A stretch of 64,000 nucleotides of DNA from contig NC_056412.1 of NCBI RefSeq assembly GCF_905147365.1, positions 17,538,001-17,602,000 on the forward strand. The letters are read 5' to 3'. The notes beneath the pieces are model-generated. The model made no database searches, was not told the DNA's origin, and saw only the letters and a program-made list of their open reading frames with translations. Of this stretch, positions 33,970-44,755 are shown one piece after another. The stretch's first letter is position 1. Each line of letters opens with the position of its first letter. Source of the stretch: Aricia agestis (Eukaryota > Arthropoda > Insecta > Lepidoptera > Lycaenidae). The translations under genes were made by a program, and so were the position numbers.

Positions 33970-34020
33970 TTTGCTGTGAAAAATACGTTGCTTTGGGCAC
34001 AACGTATTTTTCACAGCAAA
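33970..34020. ncRNA. Perfect 21-bp-stem hairpin, small-RNA-like
   Basis: The arms 33970-33990 (TTTGCTGTGAAAAATACGTTG) and 34000-34020 are exact reverse complements with a 9-nt loop. Length and loop are in the range of a miRNA precursor stem, but a perfect stem is also what a tiny MITE or terminator-like palindrome gives. No expression evidence is available. Confidence 0.3.
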
Positions 34021-34885
34021 TTTTGCTTTTGTGTAATTAAAACAAACTTGTTTTGATGATTTTGATAAGTTGTTATTTGTACTGTGGTTATACTTAACGC
34101 AAATTGCAAAACAATATTTGTCGGGTCAGCTTTATTATATCGAGCAAATATCGACCTGTGTTAGTTAAGTTTAATCTCATTATGTCCCAGTTACCGGACA
34201 TCTGGGCCGTAAGTAATCAGTAACTGGAACTCAATATTTAATTGATCCTAGTTAACCAAAGTCATTGGACAGTCTAGTTATTTAATCAGTTTAATGGCAC
34301 AGTTAAAATAAACTTGTACCAGTTGTGCCGTATATAGTATTCGGTGCTTAATAATAATAAAAAATATATACGAAGTACCTAAGTTGATTATGTTGCATCA
34401 GTGTTTTGTCTTTATGTGATACGTTAGTAAAGTTTCTTGGCAGACTAGGACATAATAATATGATTACTGTTAAAGCGAAATATTATGCTCCAAATTCCAA
34501 TAAAACCTTTGACTAAGTATATCTCAAGTTTTCATAGGTATGAAAGCTATGAAAACATTTTTAGGGTTCCGGTCAGCCAATTTTTGTTGATTACAGAACC
34601 CTAAAACGGAACCCTAACCAGCTGATTTCTTGACATATTGGTAGGTTAATAGTTACATAATTTAAGAGTAACATTGTCCTATCCATTTTTTTAGGACCAT
34701 GTCTCATCAAAAAGCTACTGACACAGAATACATATTAGTTTCTACTGACAAAAAAATAGCTTGATAGTAATAAAAATTTGGTCTACGGAACCCGGACTAA
34801 GTACTGAAGTACCTAATATATTATTTTATATAAATTCTTAAAAAAGTATGGTACCTCCCCTGCACATCAAGCGGGGATGATTTTT
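34021..34885. other. Unassigned sequence with repeat-A debris
   Basis: 'TTTAGGGTTCCGGTCAGCC' (34560) and 'GGTACCTCCCCTGCACATCA' (34851) are short fragments of the GGGTTCCGTA-type repeats, the latter in reverse. The rest is unassigned. Confidence 0.4.
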
Positions 34886-35204
34886 AGGGTCCCGTACCCA
34901 AAGGGTAAAAACGGGACCCTATTACTGAGACTTCGATGTCTGTCCGTCTGTCTGTCAGTCTCCAGGCTGTAACTCAAGAACCGCTATAGGTCGACTTCTG
35001 AAATTTTCACAGATTGTGTATACTGTTGCCGCTATAACAACAAATACGTCATATAGGTACTTACTAAAAACAAAATAAAATAAATATTTAAGGGGGGCTC
35101 CCAATTCCCATTTCCCATGTAACAACAAACGTAATTTTTCCGGCCTTTTTTGCTCGTAATCAATAATGGTAGCAGGTAGGCACTTGAAATACTCACAATT
35201 TTTT

Positions 35205-35277
<73 letters not shown>

Positions 35278-35419
35278 ATAATTTATAAAATAAAATAAAA
35301 AAATTAAAATAGAATAAATATTTAAGGGCTCCCATATAAAAAAAAATTTTTTTGGCATCTATAGCTCAATTACGGTACGGAACCTTTCGTGCGCGAGACC
35401 GACTCGCACTTGGCCGATT
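34886..35419 (+). repeat. Interspersed repeat 'C', copy 1
   Basis: It begins GGGTCCCGTACCCAAAGGGT, AAAAACGGGACCC, then a GTCTGTCCGTCTGTCTGTC tract and 'CTGTAACTCAAGAACCGC'. It ends 'CGTGCGCGAGACCGACTCGC' and ACTTGGCCGATTTTTT. A long TA microsatellite sits inside it. Other copies are at 51707-52422 and, in pieces, at 36466-37138, 45906-46010 and 56637-56742. Frames of 108 and 126 codons on minus here simply translate TA repeats. Confidence 0.75.
35207..35275. repeat. (TA)n microsatellite
   Basis: About 34 uninterrupted TA units lie within repeat C. The corresponding place in the 51707 copy has a SINE with a TAA-rich tail instead. Confidence 0.95.
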
Positions 35420-35640
35420 TTTTTTCGCGTCCACCCGACAGTGTGGGGTGTCATTGAATAAGATTTTTTTTTAAATATTATGAGTAAATCTGATTTAGGG
35501 ATCCATTTATGAAATATGAAGTTTTAATTAAAAGTCCAGTGTCCCCCCTTTCTACCAGCTAAACGGTTGCTTCTGGAATTGTGAAAAAATTCACGGGAGT
35601 AGGAAATATGCTGAATACCCTTAGCTGGTTTCGCTAAAAA
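35420..35640 (-). repeat. Repeat 'A' internal fragment, reversed
   Basis: 'CGCGTCCACCCGACAGTGTG', 'ACCAGCTAAACGGTTGCTTC' and 'TTCACGGGAGTAGGAAATAT' are complements of blocks at 32700-32975. It directly abuts repeat C. Confidence 0.7.
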
Positions 35641-36465
35641 AGGCAACGTCTCTGCCCTCTGGTATGGGGGGTAAAAAGTGACCCCACTCCAATAAAACAT
35701 AATAATTATATAAAACAGCTTTGTTTCAAATTAATTAGCTTTGTATACTGCAATAAATCTCTTAACCTAAATAAATTTCAGCTTTTAAGGCCACTAACAT
35801 TAATGAATAATATTTTTTTCCTTATATAAAAAAAATATCTTAGTTTTCGATCATACTTAGACGACTGTTACTTTAGGAGCCCTTAAATATATTTAAATAT
35901 AAACATTTCTTTTATTTCTTTTTTTATCTAGTTTTCTTATAAAATCTAAATAATAAAACACATTAATTTATTTTAATATCGACTAAAAATAAAAAAATGA
36001 CAGAGTAAAACCAGAAACCAAAAAATGCTCGAAAAATTTTACTATTTTGTTTGTGATTTAGGCAAAATTTTCTTTACATTACAGTAATAAAAACTTGTTA
36101 AATACTCGATACACATTTTTTGCTTCCAGAATTTTAAGAATCTGAAACTGTACCTGTGATGATTTTGCTAGAATAGCTGATTTCCTTCCTCTTCTTACGA
36201 TCGTAAACTGTTTCACGTTGCAGACTGTTATAAGAGTTTTCTGGGTGGTTTCTGAATAAGATTTTGAGTACTTATTTCATAAAAGCTAATTTTGGTTTAA
36301 AATTCCCGATGTATCGAAAAAATTATTAAAAATCATTACAAGGTACAGTTGAAAAAAACATACACTTCTGGTATCGGGGGTAATTTTTGACCCCAGCACT
36401 GTATGTAACTCCGCTTTTAGCAACAGTAGAGCCACGTAAAATTTCAGACGTCTTGCTTTAGCGGT
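35641..36465. other. Unassigned segment bounded by similar direct motifs
   Basis: 'CTGGTATGGGGGGTAAAAAG' and TGACCCCA at about 35660-35688 resemble 'CTGGTATCGGGGGTAATTTT' and TGACCCCA at about 36370-36396, in the same orientation about 710 bp apart. The AT-rich interior has no coding signal. It lies between opposed repeat A/C fragments and may be an inserted element or a repeat-A/C variant centre. Confidence 0.35.
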
Positions 36466-36567
36466 TCTTGAGTTACAGCTTGGAGACAGACAGACAGACG
36501 GACAGACATCGAAGTCTCAGTAATAGGGTCCCGTTTTTACCCTTTGGGCACGGAACCCTAAAAACTA
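36466..36567 (-). repeat. Repeat 'C' start fragment, reversed
   Basis: 'GACAGACATCGAAGTCTCAG', TAATAGGGTCCC, 'GTTTTTACCCTTTGGGCACG' and GAACCCTAAAAA are the complement of the repeat C start. Confidence 0.75.
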
Positions 36568-36610
36568 AGCAGTTACCCTTGAGTATCTTTAGCTGTAATG
36601 TAAGTAAATT

Positions 36611-37138
36611 AAAAACCGGCCAAGTGCGTGTCGGGCTACGCGCAATGAATATATTTTTTTGATAATTTTTGTATGGTCAATGAATATATTTTATAAGTAA
36701 CTAGCTGTCCCGGCAAACGTTGCTTTGCCATATTAGGTATAAAGTATTTCGCCCAATTTAAATTTTCACAGATTGTGTATATAATATTATATCTGTTGCC
36801 GCTATTACAATAAATACTAAAAACAAATTTAAATATCCAATACAACAAACGTGATTTTTTTGGCCTTTTTTGCTCGATATCAATATATATTTAATTCCTC
36901 TATGATATCAATAATGGCAACAAATAAGTACTTGTTATTTTCACAAAAACTAATTATAGGTAGGTATGTCTACTTCAACAATTATTAATAATATTAAAAT
37001 AAAATAAAAATTTAAGGGAGCCCCCCTTTATTTTATTTTAATATTATAAATTCAAAAAACATAATTTTTTGGTATATTTTTGCTCTATAACTGTACGGAA
37101 CCCTTAGTGCGCGAATCCGACTCGCACTTGGCCGATTA
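36611..37138 (+). repeat. Chimeric repeat A-head / repeat C-tail with Helitron-like junction
   Basis: It opens with AAAACCGGCCAAGTGCGTGT (repeat A head) and switches near 36700 to 'ACTAGCTGTCCCGGCAAACG' TTGCTTTGCC. On minus that reads GGCAAAGCAACGTTTGCCGG, then GACAG CTAG-T, a hairpin followed by a Helitron-type end. It then follows the repeat C tail to 'CGACTCGCACTTGGCCGATT'. Either recombination or an insertion with deletion joined them. Confidence 0.6.
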
Positions 37139-38585
37139 TTTATTGTTGTTTCAAGACCTAGGACGTAAACAATCAGACCAATAATGGTATAACAACAGGT
37201 TTGATTGCTTATGTGATATGTCTAGTAATTTAATAGAGCTCCTAGTTGTATCTCATTTCGCACAGTGCATGTAACTTCAAGCTATTCGTGCAAACTGCAA
37301 AGTAAATCCTTTACAGCTACCACATAAGATTCACTTTAGAAACTCGCGAGGAAAGATAATTCCAAACGGAGTATATCTGCTGCATTCCATCATTCAATAA
37401 TTATTTCGCCGGCTCGCACGAACTTCACTCGTTCACTCGCCGCCAGTCGCGATCTGTACTCCGTGTGGACGTGTAGTTCGTCGCTCCAACGTAGCCCGCG
37501 TAAATATTTTTGTAAATACCTAATTACCGTGATTCTTCTCGGATTGTGTACTAGTGGATTAGTTCTGACTTCTGTGTACGTGCATGTGTGTGTGTAACTA
37601 GTTATCGTTTTCTTGTGCCACGACCCTGTTTTTGGATTTTCTATCGGAGTATTGTAGTAAGTGTAGACTGTACAGATAAAGATTTGCGCCTTAAAAAGAC
37701 GTAGAAACCTCAAACCGGTATTACATTCTTATCACCGTTCACACGCGACAAAAAAGTACCTCAAAGTTGATTATGTTGAGTACTAGTTACTACTCGATTA
37801 AAATGCCTCGTTTCTTGAACTTAATAGAACAAGTAAGAATGTGAAACAGGTTTTAAGGAAAAAAAGTAATTTAGCGCAAAATTAATGATTCTGACGCATC
37901 TAGATTGATTTTGTTTCATTTTAACGTAAATCTGAATTCCGAGATTTCATTACAAGAAAGGGGGTGACAGACGTATGCGGTATGTCACCGACGCGAGCCG
38001 AGTAAGTTCGCGAACTTAAAATCCGCGTGCTTTAAGTTCGTACGTCTATCAGGCCTTTTTAAAGATGCTTTACCGTGCTCGGTGCTTAGATTATTTTAAT
38101 TAAGTAACTAAGGTGACATTAGAAGAAAATTTCAATGCCCCTAGTAGTTATTAGTCATACTATGCTCTTATCAGATCCGGTCTTATGCTATACCTAACAC
38201 TTTAAAATTACTAGACTTCACAACTTAAATCGTACATTTTTCCACGATAAATATCTTACGATCTCCATCAGAATCTTTGCAGCGGGCTCTACTAGTAACT
38301 AGTGCCTAGTGGTATTTGTACTATTATCTATTCTGTGCTAGTGGTAACAAAATTATTCAGAATTTGGGTGTTATCATTCTTTTTTTTTAACCATACCAAT
38401 ATATTCCGAAAACGACAGTAACCCAATGATTAACTTTCTAAAGTTTTTCGAAATGAAAATAAACCGGTTTTGCGATGTAGGTTGTTTTATGCAATCCGTT
38501 TTGATCAGGCCAATCGGTTACAATAATTGCAACCAAGTATCAACTATCTCTGATTGCAGATTGTCAGTGTAAAGAACATTCAAAT
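37139..38585. other. Unassigned sequence, including a GC-richer promoter-like block
   Basis: About 37405-37500 (CGCCGGCTCGCACG, CACTCGCCGCCAGTCGCGAT, CGTGTGGACGTGTAGTTCGT) is richer in CpG than its surroundings and could be an untranslated first exon or promoter. No TATA box at the right distance, convincing initiator or downstream splice donor with coding follow-up is seen. The 107-codon minus frame here has no motif I know. Confidence 0.25.
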
Positions 38586-38805
38586 CCATACTAGAATATT
38601 ATAAATGCGAAAGTGTGTCTGTCTGTCAGTTTAACTTCTTCACGCCCAATCTGGTACATGGTGGTTTGCTATTTGCTGGGTATGAAGATGTACTTACTAC
38701 TTAGTGATTAGTCCCGGGAGAGGACATCTAAGGATACTTTTATCCCGGAAATATATACGATTTCCGCGCGATAAAATATGATTTTCGCCGCAACAGATTT
38801 GCGTG
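38586..38805 (+). mobile_element. Lep1-type Helitron, diverged
   Basis: TCCATACTAGAATATTATAA, 'GCGAAAGTGTGTCTGTCTGT', 'AGTCCCGGGAGAGGAC', 'TTTTATCCCGGAAATATATA' and 'GCGCGATAAAATATG' are followed by a decayed stem (GCAACAGATTTGCG). An insertion expands the middle, and the CTAG end is lost. Confidence 0.7.
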
Positions 38806-41101
38806 CGCATGTGTGGTATTCAAATGACAAATACATATTTTTGAAGTGAAAACTTCTTTAGCTAATGTAAAAAAAGGGTATAAAAACTAAAGTTTTTGAA
38901 TGTTTTATCTTTTTATTTGCAGTAGAATAACGGTAAAAGATAGCTAAAGTAGCTAAAGATAATCCACCCCTCTACCTCCCGTACTTTTATCTTCATTACG
39001 CACCTTTCTTTCTCAGCACGCTGCACGTACGTTCGGGCTTTACCCGAAAAGCGGGACTGAGCCTGTCCCGCGCGGTACATTTAATTTTGATGAAAAAATC
39101 GGGACGTCCCGCCAAAATCGGGACGTCTGGCAACGCTGATAGACAAAGAGCGGAGATAAACTGAAGGTGCCGTTCCGAATTCCGATCTTTACCGCGATCG
39201 ACAAAAATTCAAATAGTTTCCTTTGTTTAACTGTCACTTAGTCTATTCTTCCGTAGAAAGAAACCGCTTCTATAGTGACCATGCTAAGCCTGCTGATTGA
39301 AAATTCGTAAGACGGTGGAAAAAATAGTTCAGTACAAAATGTACGGTTCCCGTGCGAATTCCGGAGCAAGTTGCGGCAACAATTATTATGAATTTTTATT
39401 CAAACCCTGCAATAAATTTTCTTCGATAAGGTGTAGAATGGATTAGCTCTTATCTGAGGAATGTGCGTATCGTTTTTACAATTACAATAAATATTGCCAT
39501 ACCAATTTACCTAATAAAAGTATAACTTCTCTAGTAGGAATGCCTTATCGAGAAGATATCAGAGGTTTATCCTTGCGTAGCTATTAATGATAAATAGTAG
39601 CTTTGGTAGATAGCGGTGGTAAATGGTAATAAATAATAATATTATTTAAATGCGAAGTTATGCCTAGGTACTGCCTCTTTGAGCTTAGACTGAGAGGAAC
39701 GTATGGTACGGATATAACGGAACCCTAAAATCTAAACAGTGACACAATTATTAAGCCATTACCTACTCAGTAGATGAGTAGGAGTAACTCTCGTTATCAG
39801 AGGATTCACCCCAGGGTCAATGACCCGAGGGGACAGAATATGAAAAGGAAGAAAGGCGGAAAAAAGTAAAAGGATATATCCATCTCTTTCATAGCAAAAC
39901 ATTCTCTTGCAACATAACTGTACCCTGATTGTAGTATTTTAATGTTACAGCAATATAACATCTTTACCTATTCGATCCTGTCAGTTTCCTATGAAACATT
40001 GAAAAATATTCTTAGGGTAAGTTCCGAAATATAACTCAGTATACTTACTGGCCAGTGCTCAAGACGTCATGTATCCGACGCTATTTATTGTCATGTAATG
40101 GCGTGCGTGTGCCACAGGCCAGCCCACAGGTGAGACAAGTGTGACGTATTATAATGACATGAGACATCCCAACAAAGTCATTATGCACTGGCGTATATTT
40201 CGAAACGAATCAACAGCTAAATGTCATAAGCACTGGCCTGTATTACATGGTTAAATTTCCGGATTTACCCTGTCCAACGACATTGACATTTAATTTAACA
40301 TTTTGTAGTTTGATTCGGGCTAGATCGACCAAGGAACGAAGTGAATATCGAATTAAGATAGTAGAATTCGGGTACATTATGTTCTCACAATAGTTGGCTA
40401 ATGGCTGACCCCTCACCACCTCGACCTTAGGATTTTGATTGACACTTGTGTGCACGAATGTACATGACTTGAGACTGTAAATTGTAATCGCCTGTACTTG
40501 ACCAATCGTATTGACTGAAGAGTACAACACTTGTGCAATTGACTGTACAAGTTCTGCGCTTGCTTGTATGACTGTACAAGTTAAGTTTTACAGTTATCAG
40601 AAAACATAAATTAATATAATAACGGAGCTTAACATCATCTTTTAATCACACTGATGCACCCATACTCACCTGCTAAACATCCCTGTAGGCGTTGCGGACT
40701 GCGGTAATTCTAATGTTGATAATGAACCTGTGACGTCAGCAGTACAACCGAGTACAAAATTGACGAACGTGGCCAGTGGAAACTCATAGGAAGTGGCAAT
40801 CGATACTCGATACAACAACAGTTGTAGGACTGTCCTGTCGAAAAGTGTTATGAATTTATGATATTTCGATTTATTCTCAATTTTTCTGTTTTTATTTTTA
40901 CAATATAACGAGTTACGAGATATTGTAATCTTTGATATCAGTCATTGCAGGCAGATATTTCCACATTAGGATTTAGCATCCTTGGAAATCGAAATAAGCA
41001 GTCCAATACCGATTTTTTATTTATTCGGGCGGTCCAGAATACAATTTGAGCTGAACCTTAATGAACTTTCATGACTCCAATGGCCGTCTTATGTTATTTT
41101 A
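38806..41101. other. Mostly unassigned; small repeat traces
   Basis: About 39045-39135 has 'CGGGACGTCCCG' and 'AATCGGGACGTCTGGCAACG', which look like MITE-type ends. About 39140-39280 resembles one arm of the element at 11703-11956. About 40021-40080 ('TTCCGAAATATAACTCAGTA', 'GTGCTCAAGACGTCATGT') resembles 63377-63417. 'GACTGTACAAGTT' occurs twice at 40542-40583. No coding signal. Confidence 0.4.
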
Positions 41102-41292
41102 ATCCAGCAATCGAATCCAGCGCTAGATTGTTACTGGAATAATGTAAACCGGCACTAGAAAGTTGAATTCACTGGAATACACAAAATACACAATTCAGTG
41201 TATTCTAATTTCCAGTACATCTCATTTCCTGATTAGTGATAAGTGATAACACTATTCCAGTAGCATTCCAGCGCTGGATTGCTAGATTGGAG
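41102..41292. mobile_element. TIR element 'TCCAGCAATCG'
   Basis: The left arm (TCCAGCAATCGAATCCAGCG, then CTAGATTGTTACTGGAATA) and the right arm (TATTCCAGTAGCATTCCAGC, then GCTGGATTGCTAGATTGGA) are imperfect inverted repeats. A second inner pair, ACTGGAATACAC / GTGTATTCTAATTTCCAGT, nests inside. About 190 bp, non-coding. Confidence 0.65.
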
Positions 41293-41486
41293 TATTACTC
41301 CATTACATAAAAGCCAGCCATCAAACGTTCTAAGCGAACACACCTCTCCACACGTCAGTACATGTAACAGGGCACCTGTAATTGGCATTAGCGCGATCGA
41401 ATTCCACTTGTGCGTCTAACTGTACACCTTATCATGTTACTACGTTTCTAATGATAGCCCCTTTTACTTGTAAGAGATAATCCACA

Positions 41487-41895
41487 CTAATAAATACGAA
41501 ATTTTGTCCGTCTGTCCGTTACCTCTTCGCGCTTCAACCGCTCAATCGATTTTGATAAGGGTCAATAATTTATACTAGTGCAGAGTCGAAGCGCATCGAA
41601 GCGAATTATTAAAACTGAATATATAACAAATTCAACTTTACCTCCAAAGCGTTAACGCACTTTATTACTTCTGAAAATTTAAAAAGGTTAAAAAGGCGCG
41701 CGCATCCGCGCGAATTCGCGTCGATGCGCCCGACCAACGCTCGCAGAAGTAATGTATGCGTTACGCTCTGGAGTTAAGGTTGAATTTTCTGTGTTCAGTT
41801 TTTGGGAATTCGCTTCACTTCGCCGAGAGCTGCACTAGTATAAATTGACCTTAAGTCACGCAGATACTTGGGAAGCCCGGGAACATAAAAAAGGT
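41487..41895 (+). mobile_element. Lep1-type Helitron split by a MITE
   Basis: The 5' part (CCACACTAATAAATACGAAA, 'GTCCGTCTGTCCGTTACCTC', 'CGATTTTGATAA') runs to 41559. The body resumes after 41850 as 'GCAGATACTTGGGAAGCCCG' GGAACAT, matching the Lep1 segment 'GGAGATACTTTGAGTCCCGG'. The intervening 291 bp is a separate element. The 3' end is lost. Confidence 0.65.
41560..41850. mobile_element. Long-arm palindromic MITE nested in Lep1
   Basis: The ends GGTCAATAATTTATACTAGT and ACTAGTATAAATTGACC are inverted. Pairing continues through GTGCAG.GTCGAAGCG, TTCAACTTTACCTCCA, GCGTTAACGCA and ATTACTTCTG against their complements, to a GC-rich centre (GGCGCGCGCATCCGCGCGAA). The arms are about 120 bp. 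Non-coding. Confidence 0.82.
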
Positions 41896-44142
41896 AAATT
41901 TTAAAGCATTGGTAAAATAAAATACGTTTGGTTAGCCGAATAATCTGCCTGATCTGTTGGAGTTAACAAAACAGAATAGTAATAATATTTTATGTTTATT
42001 GTTCGCAAAAAAAGATCATTTTACTTTTTGCTAGCAACATACATTACAATGATGATGACTCATTAATGATATTCTGAAATTCAAAACTGATCGTTAAATC
42101 TCAGAAAAACATTAAATTGCTATGAAGGCTTCGACGCGGAAGGATCGAAGTACAAGAATAAAGTATAGCACAAACATAATAATTATAAAAACATGAATTA
42201 CATATATCCTTATATTATGTAAAAAGAGTAGTAAAAACCTGAGATAATTAGTTCTAAGATACAATAAAGTTGGGTTGAAAAAAATTTAAGTGTTATCAGT
42301 ACCGTCTCCTTGTTACAGTAATAATTATATTATGTTTCCATATATTATATGTATAATACAGAACAGAAGGAATGAAATATAAAACCTGCCTTTGAACGTA
42401 CCAGCTGTATAAATCTAGTCCCCAGTACCCCTATTCTACTATTGTAAATTGTAATGCAACATCAATGCAGCTTCATTACTTGTTCAAATCAGTCCGTTTC
42501 TAATCCAACTACACAACGGTTACATTATCATGAAAAGTCAACCCAATGTCAAACGCGTTCAGATAGATCAAAAGTAAAACTCAAAAAGTCAGTTAGTTGT
42601 TTGACGCTTGTACGTTTATATGAGAGGACTGAGTGTGTAGACCATACTCTTTTTAGATAATAAATGATTAGTGTATTTTGTTTTTTTGTCTGTGTTACTG
42701 TTTGTGCACAATAAAGTATTATCTTATTTTGCTGCTTGTTTAGAATCTGACTGGATCGAACAAAGAACGAAGCTGCATTAATGTTGCTTTAATATAGTAG
42801 AATCTGGGATCTACAGCTGTATCAAGTTACGATCATTCGTCTAGATTCTAGAACATTATATGATTCTAGACAGAGGCAGGGCCATTGTTCGTAACAGATT
42901 GTCGTAATCAATAGTGCTGATGGTACTTTAAATATTCATTACATAGAAACCGACCAAGTGCGAGTTGGGCTTTAAAAGCACAAAGTAATAAATAATGATA
43001 AACAGTGTTAATATTATGTAATCTTTATGCTAGACAGGCTGGGAAGCAGGCGCATGTATACGTGATTTCATTATCATTCCGTAGATATTATTATTATTAT
43101 TAATAAACAAAAATAGGAAATTAATAACAGAGAAAGGAATGTTCATATGCTGAAGATTATTGCTGTATTTTTATTATAATTTTGTAACTTTCAAATTATC
43201 CGCTCCGTACTACGTAGGGGGAGGCCGGAGGAGTGAGGACAGGGTGCTATGTTTATTGTTTACCTAAAAGTCAGGTTCGTGGCAAAAGTGCATTGGCGTG
43301 TTTTGTACAGCATGTACATTGTACAGGTAATGTAGCCGATACAGTAGCTTTGTAAGACTGATAAAGTATCAATAAAGTTTCAATGACTATCGGACATGCA
43401 ACTAAGTATGCGTTAACGTATATATTCCAAATATTTTGTCTCGAGGCTTTTAAAATTTAAATAAATCAGCATAAAATGGTGACTGAGTGAATCGTATGTT
43501 TTGAATTTTTTTTACAGTAACACCTCTTTACTTCATTAGTGTGTTATTCTCAAAAACTCACATCTAAAGACTGTTAACAATAAATAATTCACTTGTAAAT
43601 AAACATTTTTTTTTTATATATTTTTAAACTTAAATGTAAGTCTTTGTATTAAGGAGTGAGCACACTTAGTTAAATCCTATTAATACAATAAAAATAAAAA
43701 AGAATATAATATATTTAATATTTGAAAAAATAGTGCTCAGATTAGATAATATTTTGTCAGTTCGTTATTTAACACACCATAAACAGCGCCTGTATCACCC
43801 ACGTAACATCATGAATCAAAAATAATAGAGTTTAACTCCAATTTATCGTGTCTATGGTAATTAGTTGATCAAACATGCGCCTACGCATGGTCATAGACCC
43901 TGCATTACGCGGTGGCAAGTGCCAACACTAATATTAAGTATAGTTTTTTTATTGAGTCCCGAAAAAAAATATGGTATCGTAAGCAATCGATAATTTCCGG
44001 TTCCCGTGCGATACACGGACAACATCTAGTATGAAATAATCTTACCAATATATAAAAGTCTCGTGTCGTAAATCGTAATGTTAGTTACCGTAGGTACTCC
44101 TCCGAACCGGCTTTACTGATTTTTACCAAATTTTATATATAT
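41896..44142. other. Unassigned AT-rich sequence
   Basis: One Lep1 3' fragment is visible at about 43953-44031 ('ATTGAGTCCCGAAAAAAAAT', 'CGGTTCCCGTGCGATACACG', ending CATCTAGT). A small imperfect palindrome lies at about 42837-42872 (GTCTAGATTCTAGAAC). Otherwise there are no features; the 68-codon frame at 42454-42660 has no recognisable motif. Confidence 0.4.
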
Positions 44143-44372
44143 ACGAGCTTTTGCCCGCGGCTTCGCTCGCGTTAAGAAGTATTATTATATACAAACTTTC
44201 ATCCCCTATTTTAACCCCTTGGGGTTGGAATTTATCAAAATCCTTTCTTAGCGGATGCTTACGTCATAACATCTACCTGCATGCCAAATTTCAGCCCGAT
44301 CCGTCCAGTGGTTTGGGCTGTGCGTTGATAGATCACTATGTCAATCAGTCAGTCACCTTTGAGTTTTATATA
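44143..44372 (-). mobile_element. Helitron-like element 'D', copy 1
   Basis: On minus it ends 'CGCGAGCGAAGCCGCGGGCA' AAAGCTCG before T, with a CGCG...CGCG stem just before the end. The body has 'AACCCCAAGGGGTTAAAAT', 'CATAACATCTACCTGCATGC' (plus sense) and 'CCCGATCCGTCCAGTGGTTT'. Copies are at 52934-53151 and 58699-58915. The ends (TC...CTCG) deviate from canonical CTRR at one base, so 'Helitron-like' is tentative. Confidence 0.6.
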
Positions 44373-44755
44373 TTATATTCAGTGGGTCTGAGAATCAGCT
44401 ACTGGCTACTTTTTATATTGATCAGCGCATATTTGTTGAATAAATAATAGTAGGTAAATTATTACAACTCGAGACTGACGATCAATGTTTGTGCGACGGG
44501 ATAGCGATGGACGTTGCCATGGTGACATACTTATTTAGTCACTTCAATAAAATAATATGGGCAAAATACTTTAAGTACTTATATGGTAAAACCTATGATA
44601 TTCTATTATAAAAAAGGTAGATATCGCACTAACGCGTACAGTCTGATACGGCCAAATGAAGCTAAGTCCCTTCTTTTGAATTAGCTGCATGTTGGCAGCG
44701 AGTGAGCGATGAGGTGTCACGTTAGAATATCATTGTGTCACGTTTTTGATTTAAA

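Noticed and set aside
33970..34020. Rho-independent terminator
   Set aside because: Eukaryotic context, no U-tract requirement and no upstream gene; described as a hairpin only.
34955..35358. Minus frames of 126 and 108 codons
   Set aside because: They are produced by translating the TA microsatellite (IYIY runs) and repeat C flanks.
37390..37713. 107-codon minus frame as a real protein
   Set aside because: No recognisable domain and no supporting splice or promoter signal on minus; kept only as an unassigned region.
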